Assembly: GCA_015680685.1 (NCBI GenBank)
Contig: MNCI01009417.1
Span: 747,379 to 811,378, forward strand
Source: Gnetum montanum
Lineage: Eukaryota; Streptophyta; Gnetopsida; Gnetales; Gnetaceae
Direction: 5' to 3'
DNA length: 64,000 nt
The translations under genes and the position numbers were made by a program. Positions 1 to 10,099 of this stretch are shown here, one piece after another. Positions within the stretch are counted from its first letter, which is position 1; each line of letters starts with the position of its first letter. The notes below the pieces were generated by a model. The model saw nothing but the letters and a program-made list of their open reading frames with translations, ran no database searches and was not told where the DNA came from.

Positions 1-245
1 GAAACTCCCACTTCAGGTTGTATACTCCAGTCTTCATCGTCATATAGTTCGTTGGTTCTCCAATGAACTTCCTCACTAAGTGTGGCATTATTATCATCTT
101 GTAGGAGAGGCATTGTTGTGTGTGAATTTATGTGACTTTTTATAATTACTTATTTTTTAAGAGATATATCGTTAAGTCCTTTACAGCGACCTTGAATGAT
201 ATAACTAATCTAGATAACTAGCACCATCCCCGACAACGATGCTAA
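1..245 (-). mobile_element. 5' leader of a TGATGAG-family gypsy-like element (A), cut by window edge
   Basis: This is the internal side of the LTR at 246-1170. It aligns over its whole length with the leader of element D at about 12370-12630, in the same orientation. Just left of the LTR, at 224-245, the reverse complement reads like a primer-binding site for tRNA-Asp (ideal TGGCGCCGTTGCCGGGGA), with a few changes. The body of the element lies outside the window, so its coding content is unknown. No open frame of note is seen in this piece. Confidence 0.8.
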
Positions 246-1170
246 TGATGAGTGGAGAGGTACCCCTACACTCAACCATACAAAACGAGCGTCGCATGCA
301 TGATCCGGTCGAACTCCACAGATGGACTAGTTGTGGCACCTAGATAGTTAGCCTTAGGTTGCAGTTCGCTGTCTTCCCACCTGGACTAGTATTGCATTTG
401 TCACGTATGGTTTAGTCTAGATGAGGTGTATGATGTGTTCCTAATCTATGCTACTCCTGAAGGCAGTGGAAAATAATATTAACTAAGCTAAGCTAGAAGA
501 AAAAGGGTAAGAAAATCTAATCTAGCCTAAGTGCGATGAGCAACCGGTTCCTTGATCAACCGTACACATCTTGGACCTTGTGCACGACTATCACTAGGAT
601 TACCAAGCGTAGATCCTAGGTATGCCACTGGGATTACCAAGCGTAGATCCCAAATACCCCACTGGGTTACCAAGCGTAGATGCTAGATACGCCACTAGGT
701 TACCAAGTAGTCACACTTAAATGCTCGTAATCAAGTCATACTCATTCCGTGTTCTAGGAGTTTAAGGGTGAGAGAGAAAATAGTAAATAACATTAAATAA
801 ATAACAAACAAATAAATAGCAAAGTGAATGCTGCAATGATGAAGTAATCTCGATCTTTATTGTCGTTCATGTGCGTGTCCAAGTACGACACACTCGAATA
901 AAGACACCGTAAAATAACATTCACCACACTACAGGTAGACACAGAAAAATAATCTAAGCCTGGAGGGATCAAACTGCCAGAGCTTCTCTACAGAACTAAA
1001 CTATATCCTCTACAAGGGAGATCCACGTCTTATTTATAGATATGGCGGCGAACTGCGATATCGCGTATGCGATATCGTAGGGAAGACGTGATATCGCGTA
1101 CGCAATATCGCAGGGGATGTGATATCATAGCGGACGCGATATCGCGGCCTATGTGAATCACGTCTCATCA
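246..1170 (-). repeat. 5' LTR of element A (TGATGAG family)
   Basis: The LTR is bounded by TGATGAG at the left and CTCATCA at the right, the terminal inverted repeat seen in every full LTR of this family here. Read on the minus strand it holds a U3 with six GATATC-centred palindromes or near-palindromes (about 1060-1135), a TATA box (reverse complement of TATTTATA, 1031-1038), and a U5 ending next to the tRNA-Asp-type primer site. Because the primer site is on its left, this is the 5' LTR of a minus-strand element. The base after the LTR starts ATTTT, the expected TSD, but the partner lies outside the window. Confidence 0.9.
592..715 (-). repeat. Short tandem repeat inside LTR A, about 34 bp x 4
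   Basis: The phrase TTACCAAGCGTAGAT recurs at about 600, 634 and 667, with a fourth, diverged start near 700. Sister LTRs in D and at the right edge have only one or two copies of this phrase, so the array is specific to this LTR and probably arose by slippage in the R/U5 region. Confidence 0.75.
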
Positions 1171-1175
1171 ATTTT

Positions 1176-1891
1176 TATAAAAGAAATTCTTTCCATCATT
1201 CTATTCAAGGTTGGTGATCTCTTGTGTGGGTTATAAGGCCTTAGTTCTTGGAGGTGCTTGATGGTGTTAGCTCCCATTATGTTATCCAACCCTAATGTTC
1301 TTCTTGTGTGGGCTATAAGATGTTGTAGTGTTGGAAAGACTTGGTGTAGCACAGTTGGATGGCCAAAGGGTTTGTTGAGTACTCATTTTAAAATTGAAAA
1401 ATAATATATGCATATTGAGGATTTTTGGTGTCTTTTGTTAAGTGCACATTTTTTGTTTTGTTAGTCATTTTTGGGTCAATTTTGTGGGGTTTTAAAGAGA
1501 GTTGTAATGTCTTGATTGGTTGTTAGATGGTCCTTTGTTCAAACCTACATTTCTCTCAATGTGAAAACATGAGAGGCTAGAAAATTTATGAATGAAGATG
1601 TCAAACTTTGGAACTATGTTTATCCATTAAGGTGTTCAAACTTAGTACATGTCAAATTTTATTGCTTTCTTCTTTCCATCTACCATAAGAGCACATGTAA
1701 TTTTATTACTTGTTTGCTTCCAAAAGTTAGATTTCTAATTTTTCTTTGAAAAAAATAAGGGCTATTCATAGTAGAGAGACTATTACCCTTTTTTATTTAG
1801 TTGTTGTTTATTGTACATTGTTTTTTGATTTCATAGTGAATGGTAATAATGATAATGATAATAGTCACATATAGAATCAAGTCATAGTAGT
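1176..1891. other. Unassigned AT-rich stretch
   Basis: No gene, RNA or repeat end is recognised. Two loosely similar phrases around CTTGTGTGGGTTATAAGG (about 1221 and 1303) suggest an old local duplication. A 64-codon minus-strand frame covers it (1158-1352), but it overlaps the LTR end and has no recognisable domain, so it is not called as a gene. Confidence 0.5.
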
Positions 1892-2621
1892 AATAGAGCT
1901 TCTATAGTTTTTCCATTTGAAAGTTAGAATATTTCTATGAGTGCTTGTAGTAGAAGTTAGAAAGTGTATGGATCTTTATTCAAGCACTATTGTACTTGAA
2001 GCACACTAATGTGAACGACAATAAAGATGAGCCTTTTGATCAAACCTTGGAGCACTTAGAATAGATTAATGATTTATTTATGCATTTATTATTGTCATTA
2101 ATTATGCAATTAATTAAGCTAAATTAGACTTCAAGCAATTAGTTAATTAATTAAACTAAATAGATTAAACACATAAGTACGATTGCTCCGTGCGTAAATA
2201 TGTATTCACTTGGTAATCCTAACAGCGGTATTGCTTTGTGTGCCCAGCAGCATAGCACTTGGTAAACCTAGTAGTGAGTATGTAGGTTCCAAACATGTAA
2301 GAAAACTTGGGACTGAATGCTTATGTTAGGACTATTGCGAGATTAGTTAAGTAGTTAAATTAAATTAGTTATTAAATTACTTCATCTCTCTACTTTAAGC
2401 ACCAAGGAACATAAAAGATAAAATAATAAAATCATATGCCTTAATTACACTTAACTATACCTTTGTACATCACAAGTGGAATTGGGAAGACAACGAATGA
2501 CTGTTAGGGTAAGGTTTACTTCCTAGAATACTAGTACGCTGGAAAACAGAATTTAACGAGATCGCACAAATGCTTTGTGATTGGTATGGTTGGGCATAGG
2601 GGTGCCCTTCATTGCTCATCA
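1892..2621 (+). repeat. LTR fragment, TGATGAG family, U3 missing
   Basis: From about 1892 the sequence follows the R and U5 parts of the plus-strand LTRs of elements E and G (compare 26395-27059), including the segment around GATCTTTATTC and the terminal TGCTCATCA. The U3 with its palindromes and TATA box is absent, so this is a 5'-truncated solo LTR. No primer-binding site follows; a copia pol scrap starts immediately at its end, which points to a deletion or insertion boundary there. Confidence 0.75.
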
Positions 2622-2800
2622 ACAACACTTTAGCCATACAACTCTTAGATGAATATGTTCTTCACAAAAAATTAAAACACATTGATATAAATTATTATTG
2701 CATCAAGCAAGAACTAAAGGAGGGTAAAATCAAATCATTACATGTGAATACTAATGAATAATTGGAAGACTTATTCACCAAACTTTTTCACTTGTTGTGC
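2621..2800 (+). pseudogene. Ty1/copia RNase H C-terminal fragment
   Basis: Translated in the frame beginning AAC AAC ACT, this stretch gives the end of a copia polyprotein: a Leu-Ala-Ile segment, then K-H-I-D-I-x-Y, then V-N-T-N-E followed by a D-L-F-T-K segment. In copia RNase H the last part normally continues through the VNTNEQ-type motif, and here a TAA stands at the Q position. Only about 60 codons remain. It is a separate relic from the copia element at 37143-49970, because wording and flanks differ. It encodes no active enzyme. Confidence 0.7.
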
Positions 2801-2930
2801 TTGGGTTGCCATGCTTTTTGCCCTGTATCTGTCTCTCTAGTAGAAGTAGTCAAGTTACAAGTTAAACTTCAGTGTCATGTTGTGGGTACAAGAAACTAGA
2901 CGTAGTTGCTGCAGGGGGTGTACTTGAGCA

Positions 2931-3178
2931 GAAGAATAGCAAAAGATTTTGCTCCTGTTATCTTTGTGGCGATGCCATGGAAATTGCGTGCCTAGCACGA
3001 CGTTGGATTGCAGTCTAACTGCGGCGAAAAACCACATGTGCAATACTTGAGCAGCACTATATGTAGAAGAATAGCAAAAGATTTTGCTCCTGTTATCTTT
3101 GTGGCGATGCCATGGAAATTGCGTGCCTAGCACGACGTTGGATTGCAGTCTAACTGCGGCGAAAAACCACATGTGCAA
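2931..3178. repeat. Perfect 113-bp direct duplication
   Basis: Positions 2931-3043 and 3066-3178 are identical base for base, offset 135 bp and separated by 22 bp. The ten bases before copy 1 (TACTTGAGCA) recur before copy 2 with a 12-base insert. A minus-strand frame of 128 codons (3241 to 2855) stays open through both copies because 135 is a multiple of three, so its translation holds a repeated segment of roughly 40 residues. The protein matches no family I know. Confidence 0.95.
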
Positions 3179-3239
3179 CTTGTTCGAGTAGAACATTGTT
3201 GCAAATGCAATGACAGAAAACAAGTGCTCTAATATCATC

Positions 3240-3530
3240 ATCAGGTATGTGGCAGCCCAGGATCACAATCTCCTCAGACCATAGCTGTCTTGCTTTTTTC
3301 TTCTATTCGTCTACGTCTTTGTGTTCGCAAAAAGTGCATCACACCGAGCCAGAATGCGCGTGGACACCGTGTGAAGGCGCTGTTCTATCGGAACTTTGGA
3401 TAAGATTGAATGCACTGTGGATTACTTCATTTGTTGTCGGTTTGTCTTTTTCAGCTTGGGCCACCACTGTAAGTAGCAATTTCGTCATCATCAGTTTCGT
3501 CATCGATGCCGCAAAGCTACAACTCTAAGA
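3240..3530 (-). repeat. Dispersed repeat R, copy 1 (inverted)
   Basis: The reverse complement of this stretch aligns with 50110-50545 and more loosely with 18105-18370. Shared landmarks are TTCTTCTATTCGTCTACGT (read on the plus strand here), a GGTGTCC...GCGC...TTCTGG core, a GGxxCACCACTGTAAG segment and a terminal CATCAGTTTCGT block. Its nature is unknown: it could be a non-autonomous transposon or a fragment of an old gene. No terminal inverted repeats or target duplications were found. Confidence 0.6.
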
Positions 3531-4215
3531 TTAATTGCAGAAATGCGTCAACAACATTTTGTGGACAGGCCATCTCGCAAATGCCTCTGTCAATGAGAGC
3601 AACATTTGACTGTGTTATAGTCCATGATGCGGTTAGTTGTGACTTAAGCTTAGTTGGATAGCTGACCACCATATTTTGGATACCGTAGGTGCTTGCCATC
3701 CCAAACCAAAAATTAGTCTAGAAGCACCGGCAGGAAAGCAAGGGCCTATGTATTTTTAATTTGAAGGTTTACTTTGATGTGCTAGGGACAAATATCTTCC
3801 TCTATCTCTTTATTGAGGTGTTTATTTTAATGAATATAGACTTAATTTAAAAATTATTATTTACTTTTTAAAGAACTATAAAATTAATATAAAGTAAATT
3901 GTAGGGGCTTGTATTATCTTCTTAAAGAAAACTTAAATGTTAAAATATATGAATTCACCAGTGTAGATAAAAAATAATTTTTAGCTTTGGGCAATTTCAT
4001 GGTTCATAGATATGATTTGAGCTTTCAACATTATGGTCTTTTAGTAATTTGGTGAATCATAAATCTAATTTGGGCTTTTAGCATTTTGGTGATTTGGTAT
4101 TAAGTGTTTTGTATGTTAAGGCTGAGTAGAAAGCAATGTATTCCATTTAGAGTAATTTAGGAAAGTACAAGAAGTAGGGTTTCAAAATTTACAATTTCTC
4201 GAGAGGAATGGAATA
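3531..4215. other. Unassigned AT-rich stretch
   Basis: A 60-codon minus-strand frame at 3517-3699 has unbiased-looking codons but no domain I recognise. From about 3750 the DNA is strongly AT-rich with two similar phrases around TTTGGTGAATCATAAAT / TTTGGTGATTTGGTAT near 4050-4100. Nothing else is seen before the TSD of element D. Confidence 0.5.
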
Positions 4216-4220
4216 ACATG

Positions 4221-5128
4221 TGATGAGCAGTGAGGTACCCATAAGCTCAACCATACGAATACGAGCATGTAGACGTGATCTAATCGAACTTTGCAGATGG
4301 ACTAGTTGTGGCACCTAAATAGTTATACACTGATCGCAGTTTGCTATCTTCCCACCTAGACTAGTATTTGCTTTATCATATATGGTTTAGTCCAGAGTGA
4401 GGTGTATGATGTGGTTTCTACTACTATGCTACTCCTAAGGACAATGAGAAGTAACTTAATTAAGCTAATAAGCAATAAGAAATAAAATCTAAGCTAGCCT
4501 AAGTGCGATGAGCATATGTTCTTAATCATCCATACACATCTTAGACTTCGTGTACTACTTCTAGGGATTGCCAAGCACACATCACTTGAAACACAACTTA
4601 ATACGCTATTGGGTTACCACGTAGTTACACTTAAATGTTAGTGATTAAGACATACTCATTCCACGTTAACAACAGGAATAGTAAACAACGATAAAAAAAT
4701 ATTAACTAAGAAAACAACAATAAATAATTAACAATTAAATAATTAAAAACAAAGTGAACGTTGCAATGATGGAGTAATCTCAATCTTTATTGCCAATTGT
4801 GTGCATGTCCAAGTACATCACACTTGAACCAAGGTTCTGTACAATTACGAGCATCACATTGCAAACATGCACTTGGAAAAGAACTAAAAACTAACTAAAA
4901 CTAATAAAAGACTCAAGACTCCTAATGACTAACTATTCTAATTCCTTTATAACTCTTCCCCATGCACCTGAGTGCTATATTTATAGGGCAACACAGAATC
5001 ACGATATCGTGTATACAATATCATATCCATGCTACAATATTACATACCTAATATCATATCCACATTGTGATATTGCATACCTAGTATCATGTACCCAATA
5101 TTGGGGCTTGGCAAATCACAATTCATCA
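4221..5128 (-). repeat. 3' LTR of element D
   Basis: Begins TGATGAG and ends ATTCATCA. Next to its right end (5129-5145) the minus strand reads a short purine-rich tract, CGTGGGGGTA, the polypurine tract that primes plus-strand synthesis. Degenerate GATATC palindromes lie at about 5000-5100 and the TATA box (TATTTATAGG on the plus strand) at about 4977-4986. It is clearly diverged from its partner at 12631-13507, with many transitions, so the insertion is old. Confidence 0.9.
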
Positions 5129-5308
5129 TACCCCCACGACTGAATAGAAACTCGTCCTCGAGTCAAACAAAATGAAGAACAAGTTCATTTGATTACATAG
5201 TGGATGGGTATGGGATTATTGAATGACTATGGCTTATTTCATGTCATAGTGTAGGACTAAACAAAATAAAATCTAGAAACCAACACAAAATACAAAATTG
5301 TTTGGAAC

Positions 5309-8102
5309 TCATGCAGTTCTTGGTGGCAGTGGCTCCTCCATGGGCTTTTTCCCTTTATCCTATCCTCCAGGCTTCTAAAATGGATGCTTTTGAAAGAATG
5401 CCTAAAGTTTTTCCTCCTGTATTCGAGGATGCTATGTTGTCCATGCTAATGTTCTAATATTTGATGGAGTTGGCACCTCCCATGAACATGATAATTCTAG
5501 AAACATCTGATTGGCTTTGACATACCGTGCCACAAATAGTCACAGTTCCTCCTCGTAGGCTCTAGCTTTGTCTCTAAATTCTTGATAATTATTAACCCAT
5601 CAAGCCAATTTTGCTACTATGCCTTTTTGGCCTTGGTAGCTAACCTTTACCACCTCTAATTCAGAGTTTTCTACCTCTAGTCTCTACAATGTCTTCTTGT
5701 GTTCAACAAACTCTATTTCATATTTGGCATAGGTGGCAGCTACCTATTTCTCTAGCTCAATCCTTGGATGCCTTGTTGTTAACATGGCCAAGTTGGCATA
5801 CTGTAGATTTTCCAACTCCATGTATTCTATGAGATTCTAGATTTGCAAGTCCTGGCTCTTTAATTCTGCTTGGTGGGCAAAGGCATAAGTGTCTAGTATG
5901 GCTTGCTAGTCAGTCTGTTGAGCACTGAAAGAGTTAATGTAGTCCTTAGCCATACAGATCTCTTTTTCAATGATCTCCTTATACATCCCCACCTGATCAC
6001 AAAAATGTTCCTTTAATTTTTCATACCACATAGCCTTATTCTTCCATGCACTTATTTCAATGGTTGTCTTTTGCTAGATGGTGTGTACCTCCTCCATTAA
6101 GAGGGTTCTGTTCTCTTTGGCTAAGTGACTTATGTCTTGGTTGACTCTTATTAGTTATTCTAGCAATTGTTTAAACGTTTCCTCAAGAACATTCTTCTAT
6201 TTTTCAACTATCATCAACTGAAGATTTTCAGCAGCAAGGAGTTTATTTTCTTCTTGTAAGGCCTTGAGTGTTTTTGCATGTGCATATGTCTAAGCTTATG
6301 CTTTTGAAGCATCCCAATCTACCTTCTTCTTCTCCATTGTCACCCTTTTATTCTCCACTAGCAATTTATTTAGCTGCTCTATCCTAAATGATTCTAGCTA
6401 ATTGACTAGAACAAGTCAGGATGGATCCAACTATTTAGCTTATAGGGTAACGAACTTTTCGTGGAGTCTCCTCAACTTGTCTTTTGCGTGTTCGACCCTA
6501 ACCTCAACCATGACCAACTTTTCTTTAGTGAAAATGAGGTCTGATTGTGCTGCTGTGAAATCTTGGAGAATGTTAAACAAAGACATCATTACTTATCCCA
6601 TTTGCAGCAAGTGATCCAGAGCATCCTCATGTATAGCAAGAGTCATTGAGGTATCAACCAAAACTTGAGGATTACGTGCTCTTGTGAAATCTACAGGTGG
6701 CACAACAAGGACATTAAATGATTCTTTGATATGGTCCATGACCACCTCTACTACTCTAGCTGCATCCTGGTGTTGCATGACTGCTACTATGGTGCCTTCA
6801 CCAATTTTTAATTATACTTGGAATGATGCAGTATTTCCTGAAATTTGTTGTGACTAATGTAATTTCCCTTCTCTTATTTATATTGAGACCTCACCCTTTG
6901 TATGATCGATTGATATGGTGGGCTATACGACATCATTAATTACCTTGAAGAGATTGGTTTCATCCCTACTTCCCCAACTGATCGTTTCTGCAATGGCCCT
7001 GAGATGACTCATCAACGGTAGGTAATCTTATGGCGGCGATGGCAATTATTGGTCCTGCTAACCTATGGGTTGTGTGCTAAGCCTTGCTTCTTGTTGTTAG
7101 TTAAGCCTCATGTCTGGAAGTTGGTTAGGCCCTACTGTTTGAGGTGTAGTGGGCCCAACCATCTATTCTTGTTTAGGCTCCAATGTCTCCCCAACATCTT
7201 TTCTTGGTGCTAGTGGCTTCAGTAATTTAGCATATGAAGCATTTTGAGCTTTTCTAGGGATGTCATTAGTGTACCCAAAAATTTCAACATGTTGGCATAG
7301 CTTCATGATTAGATATGGAAAGGGGAGTATGAACTTTCCTATCTTATGTTTCTCAAACCACCTCAATATCTCTGTTAAATACAAATGGGACAAATTGGCA
7401 TCAACCTTGTCCATCAAGATCATACTTCCTCTAGCCGCATAGGTAGAAATCCTATTTAATCCCTTCATTGGGAAAATGTGATAAGTGCCAATTTTAAAAT
7501 AAATTCTCTCTTGAAGGGTTAGTTCTTCATATGTTTTTTCTTCTTTGCCATACGTCCTTTTTAGCCATACTTTTCTTGCATTTGCATTGGAGTAGGTGCA
7601 CAGATAAGCAACTTTAGGCCCTATATTTGGAATAGAACTTTTGCAATGGCCTTTGCAGAGAAATCAACTGAAATTCCAACAATGTCGACGGTGGTGCCTT
7701 CATCTTTATTATGCCAAAATTGATAAGTCTCACCCAAATACCATTCTCCACTTTCCAAGAGGATAGGCCATAGTGGAGATCCCTTGAGTTGATCCTTGAC
7801 TAGTTTAGGGGTGAATTTAGTAAAAGGTCCAAACTTTAGTTCCACAATCACTGTAGTGAATGTGGACCTTTCCTGAATGGCTTGAACATATTCTAGGGAC
7901 AACATGAGATGTTTTCCTTGTTCAAGTGCCCTTCCCTCTCCACTTTCTATGATTGTGCAATGAAAGGGGTTTCTTGATGGATGCTGAATGATTGTGCCTC
8001 CTGTTTTTCATGTTCCACATGAGATCCTTGGCGTCTACCTCTTCTCAGATGTTTGGATGCACCTTGAGAAGGTCCTCCCTATTGTCCTCATTTAGGGGCC
8101 AT
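5309..8102 (-). pseudogene. ORF-X: large uncharacterised retroelement protein with coiled-coil tail
   Basis: From an ATG at 8102 to a TGA at 5309-5311 one can follow about 930 codons, broken by single-base stops and one frameshift near 7621. The first third (8102 to about 7150) looks globular: a basic, Q/G/R-rich start, then segments such as LWPILLESGEWYLG, VDFSAKAIAKVL and TEILRWFEKHKIGKFILPF. The last half (about 6780 to 5400) is rich in E, K, L, Q and A with heptad-like spacing, suggesting a long coiled coil. It sits where pol would be in a gypsy element. The VDFSxxAI and E-I-L-R-W segments recall plant transposon-associated proteins of unknown function, but that is a weak resemblance. The same 3' end recurs at 63793-64000 in a second element, so ORF-X is a family trait and not a one-off insertion. 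Confidence 0.6.
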
Positions 8103-8431
8103 TTGTAATCACACAAAAATTGATTGTTAGTAAGGTTATTTAAAGAAGTTCAATTATCTCATATCTTACTCATTACCTTTAATAAATGTTGAATTCTTTA
8201 CTTAGTGTGATTTTAGAGCTAGAAATTTTTCAAGGAAGTTGCCCTAAAAGTTTTAATGCTGGGCCCAATTTGATTAGGTGACTTCAATAATAATTTAAAT
8301 GATTTGAGTGAAGGAAAAAAAATTAGTTTGGCATGAGTTTTTAACATTTTCTAATAGTACTTACCTCTATGATATCCTTTGCGCAATAGCAAATTTTGAA
8401 AAAGTTATGCACAAATTCTACCATACCCCTC

Positions 8432-8720
8432 CCCCATGACTAAGTTAAACACTTTGGATTTAAGTAGGTGCAATTGAAAAGGAAATCAAAGCATTAATGA
8501 GCGAGATATTGATGATTGAATGTTAGACTCTCAAAGTGCTAAAATTGTGGAAGAAAATTTCAACAACTCCCTCACATAAATTGTTGAAAATGACTTCTAA
8601 GCACGTGGGGCCCCATATATATAGGTTTTATAGATGCAATATCATGTATGCAATAGCACGTACTCAATATCATGTTGGAGCTAATACCAGGTACTTGATA
8701 TTGCATCCTATCAAAAATAG
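8432..8720 (-). promoter_or_regulatory. Internal U3-like module ahead of ORF-X
   Basis: Read on the minus strand, this stretch has GATATC-like near-palindromes (about 8705-8640), then a TATA-like run (TATATATAGG, 8606-8620), then TTAGTCATGGGGGAGGGG (8432-8444), all in the order found at the 3' end and U3 of the family LTRs, and about 330 bp before the ORF-X ATG. It may be an internal promoter, or the scar of an older LTR from which U5 was lost. No transcription evidence is available here. Confidence 0.35.
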
Positions 8721-9374
8721 GATATTTAGTAAAATTAATGAATTTTCGAGTTTTATGGCCAAAAACAAAAAATTTGAGGTAGATTTGAAAGGTCTAGGGT
8801 AATGTCAAGTGCAAATTAAGGCACCAAAATTGTAATGAAGTGGAGTTATACAATGAATTTCTTTTAATAGGGTAAGGAAAAAGGACATGTAGTGGTTCTA
8901 AGGAACGTTTGGTTGAAATAAGGACAAAGGAAAGGATAGATTTGACAATGTAATATTCGGAGGGTATAAAATGATGTGGTGGTGTGCAACAAGTACAAAT
9001 TACAAAAGTCACACAAGTGGATCCTCCCCAAAGCAGGTTTCAACCTATCATGTCCTTGCATAACCATGTCTCAAAATGTCCATAGGCATTAGAAGGGTTA
9101 AATGCAATTTGCACCTGTGCAACAAAACACACACATGCTAAATACTACCACGATGAGGTATGAATTCTATGGCATAAAAGATACAAGGTATAAGTACTTG
9201 GACCATGAGATGAGACAAATTGTAGACAAATTGTAGAAGGGATTGCAGAGATCGTGATGTGAGGTAACTTACCCTAGGCACAATGAATCCAAAGTGTTGT
9301 GCATGATTAAAGTACCATTAACCTGTCTCTCTAAGATCAAAACCAAGTCCATACCTTTGATTAGTAACATCGTA

Positions 9375-9760
9375 TTATTTTATCCTGATGATAGAAAACC
9401 ATAAAAGCATCATGACAACAAGGTGTACAATCACTTGGCATTTTGCGCAAGGAAAGAGTGATTTGAATTTGTTTGTGGCACGTTTTCCTTGATCTTTTCT
9501 TTTCTGTTGTTCTTCTTTCTTTTCATTTTCTTCTTCTAGCCACTTTTGAACTTTACCTTTCCCAATGGAGATTTGGAGAAGCTGGCAACCTTTAGGCATG
9601 GATGCATGTCTTTCCAATGGGACCCCCTAGAATAGCATTGAGTTCCTTTATTGAGTGCCTTATTACAACTCTTACTCCCATTGTTTGTTAGATCTACAAG
9701 GATTATAGTACAACCAAGCTGCATGATAGCACATACAGATGTCGCCAAAGAGAATCCACA
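9375..9760 (-). pseudogene. Unassigned coding-like relic, possible protease scrap
   Basis: Two overlapping minus-strand frames (9748 to 9536 and 9617 to 9375) can be read as one frameshifted protein. One frame contains NAILGGPIGKT, which loosely recalls the ILGRPW segment at the end of retroelement aspartic proteases; the next part is very rich in K and E. The catalytic D-S/T-G motif is not seen. Its place between gag and ORF-X would suit a protease, but the call is weak. Confidence 0.25.
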
Positions 9761-10099
9761 AGTCCCCTTAATGTCACACCCTTGCCATTCCCTCTTATTC
9801 TATCATTCTTTACTTTGGGCATAATGAGGACAAAGTTACTTTAAGTTTTAATGATAATAAAAATATCATCATACCCAAAGTAGAACCTCTTATTAATAGA
9901 ATGGGTGGGTGGATGTTGTGGACTCACTGTCCAAATAATTAGTTACTTGTAACTTGATAACATAGAACAACACCTCAACTGACTGGTCACATGAGTATTT
10001 GCTTCACAGATGAGATTACCCTTAAAAAGATAAAATGACAAATTAAAAATGAAAAACTAGAAAAAAAAATAAAAAATTGCAAAGCCAAAGAAAAGGAAA

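Noticed and set aside
1158-1352. Minus-strand frame of 64 codons
   Set aside because: Its end lies inside LTR A, and the protein matches nothing I know; chance frame more likely.
3247-3528. Plus-strand frame of 93 codons as a gene
   Set aside because: It falls on repeat R, whose other copies have no matching open frame.
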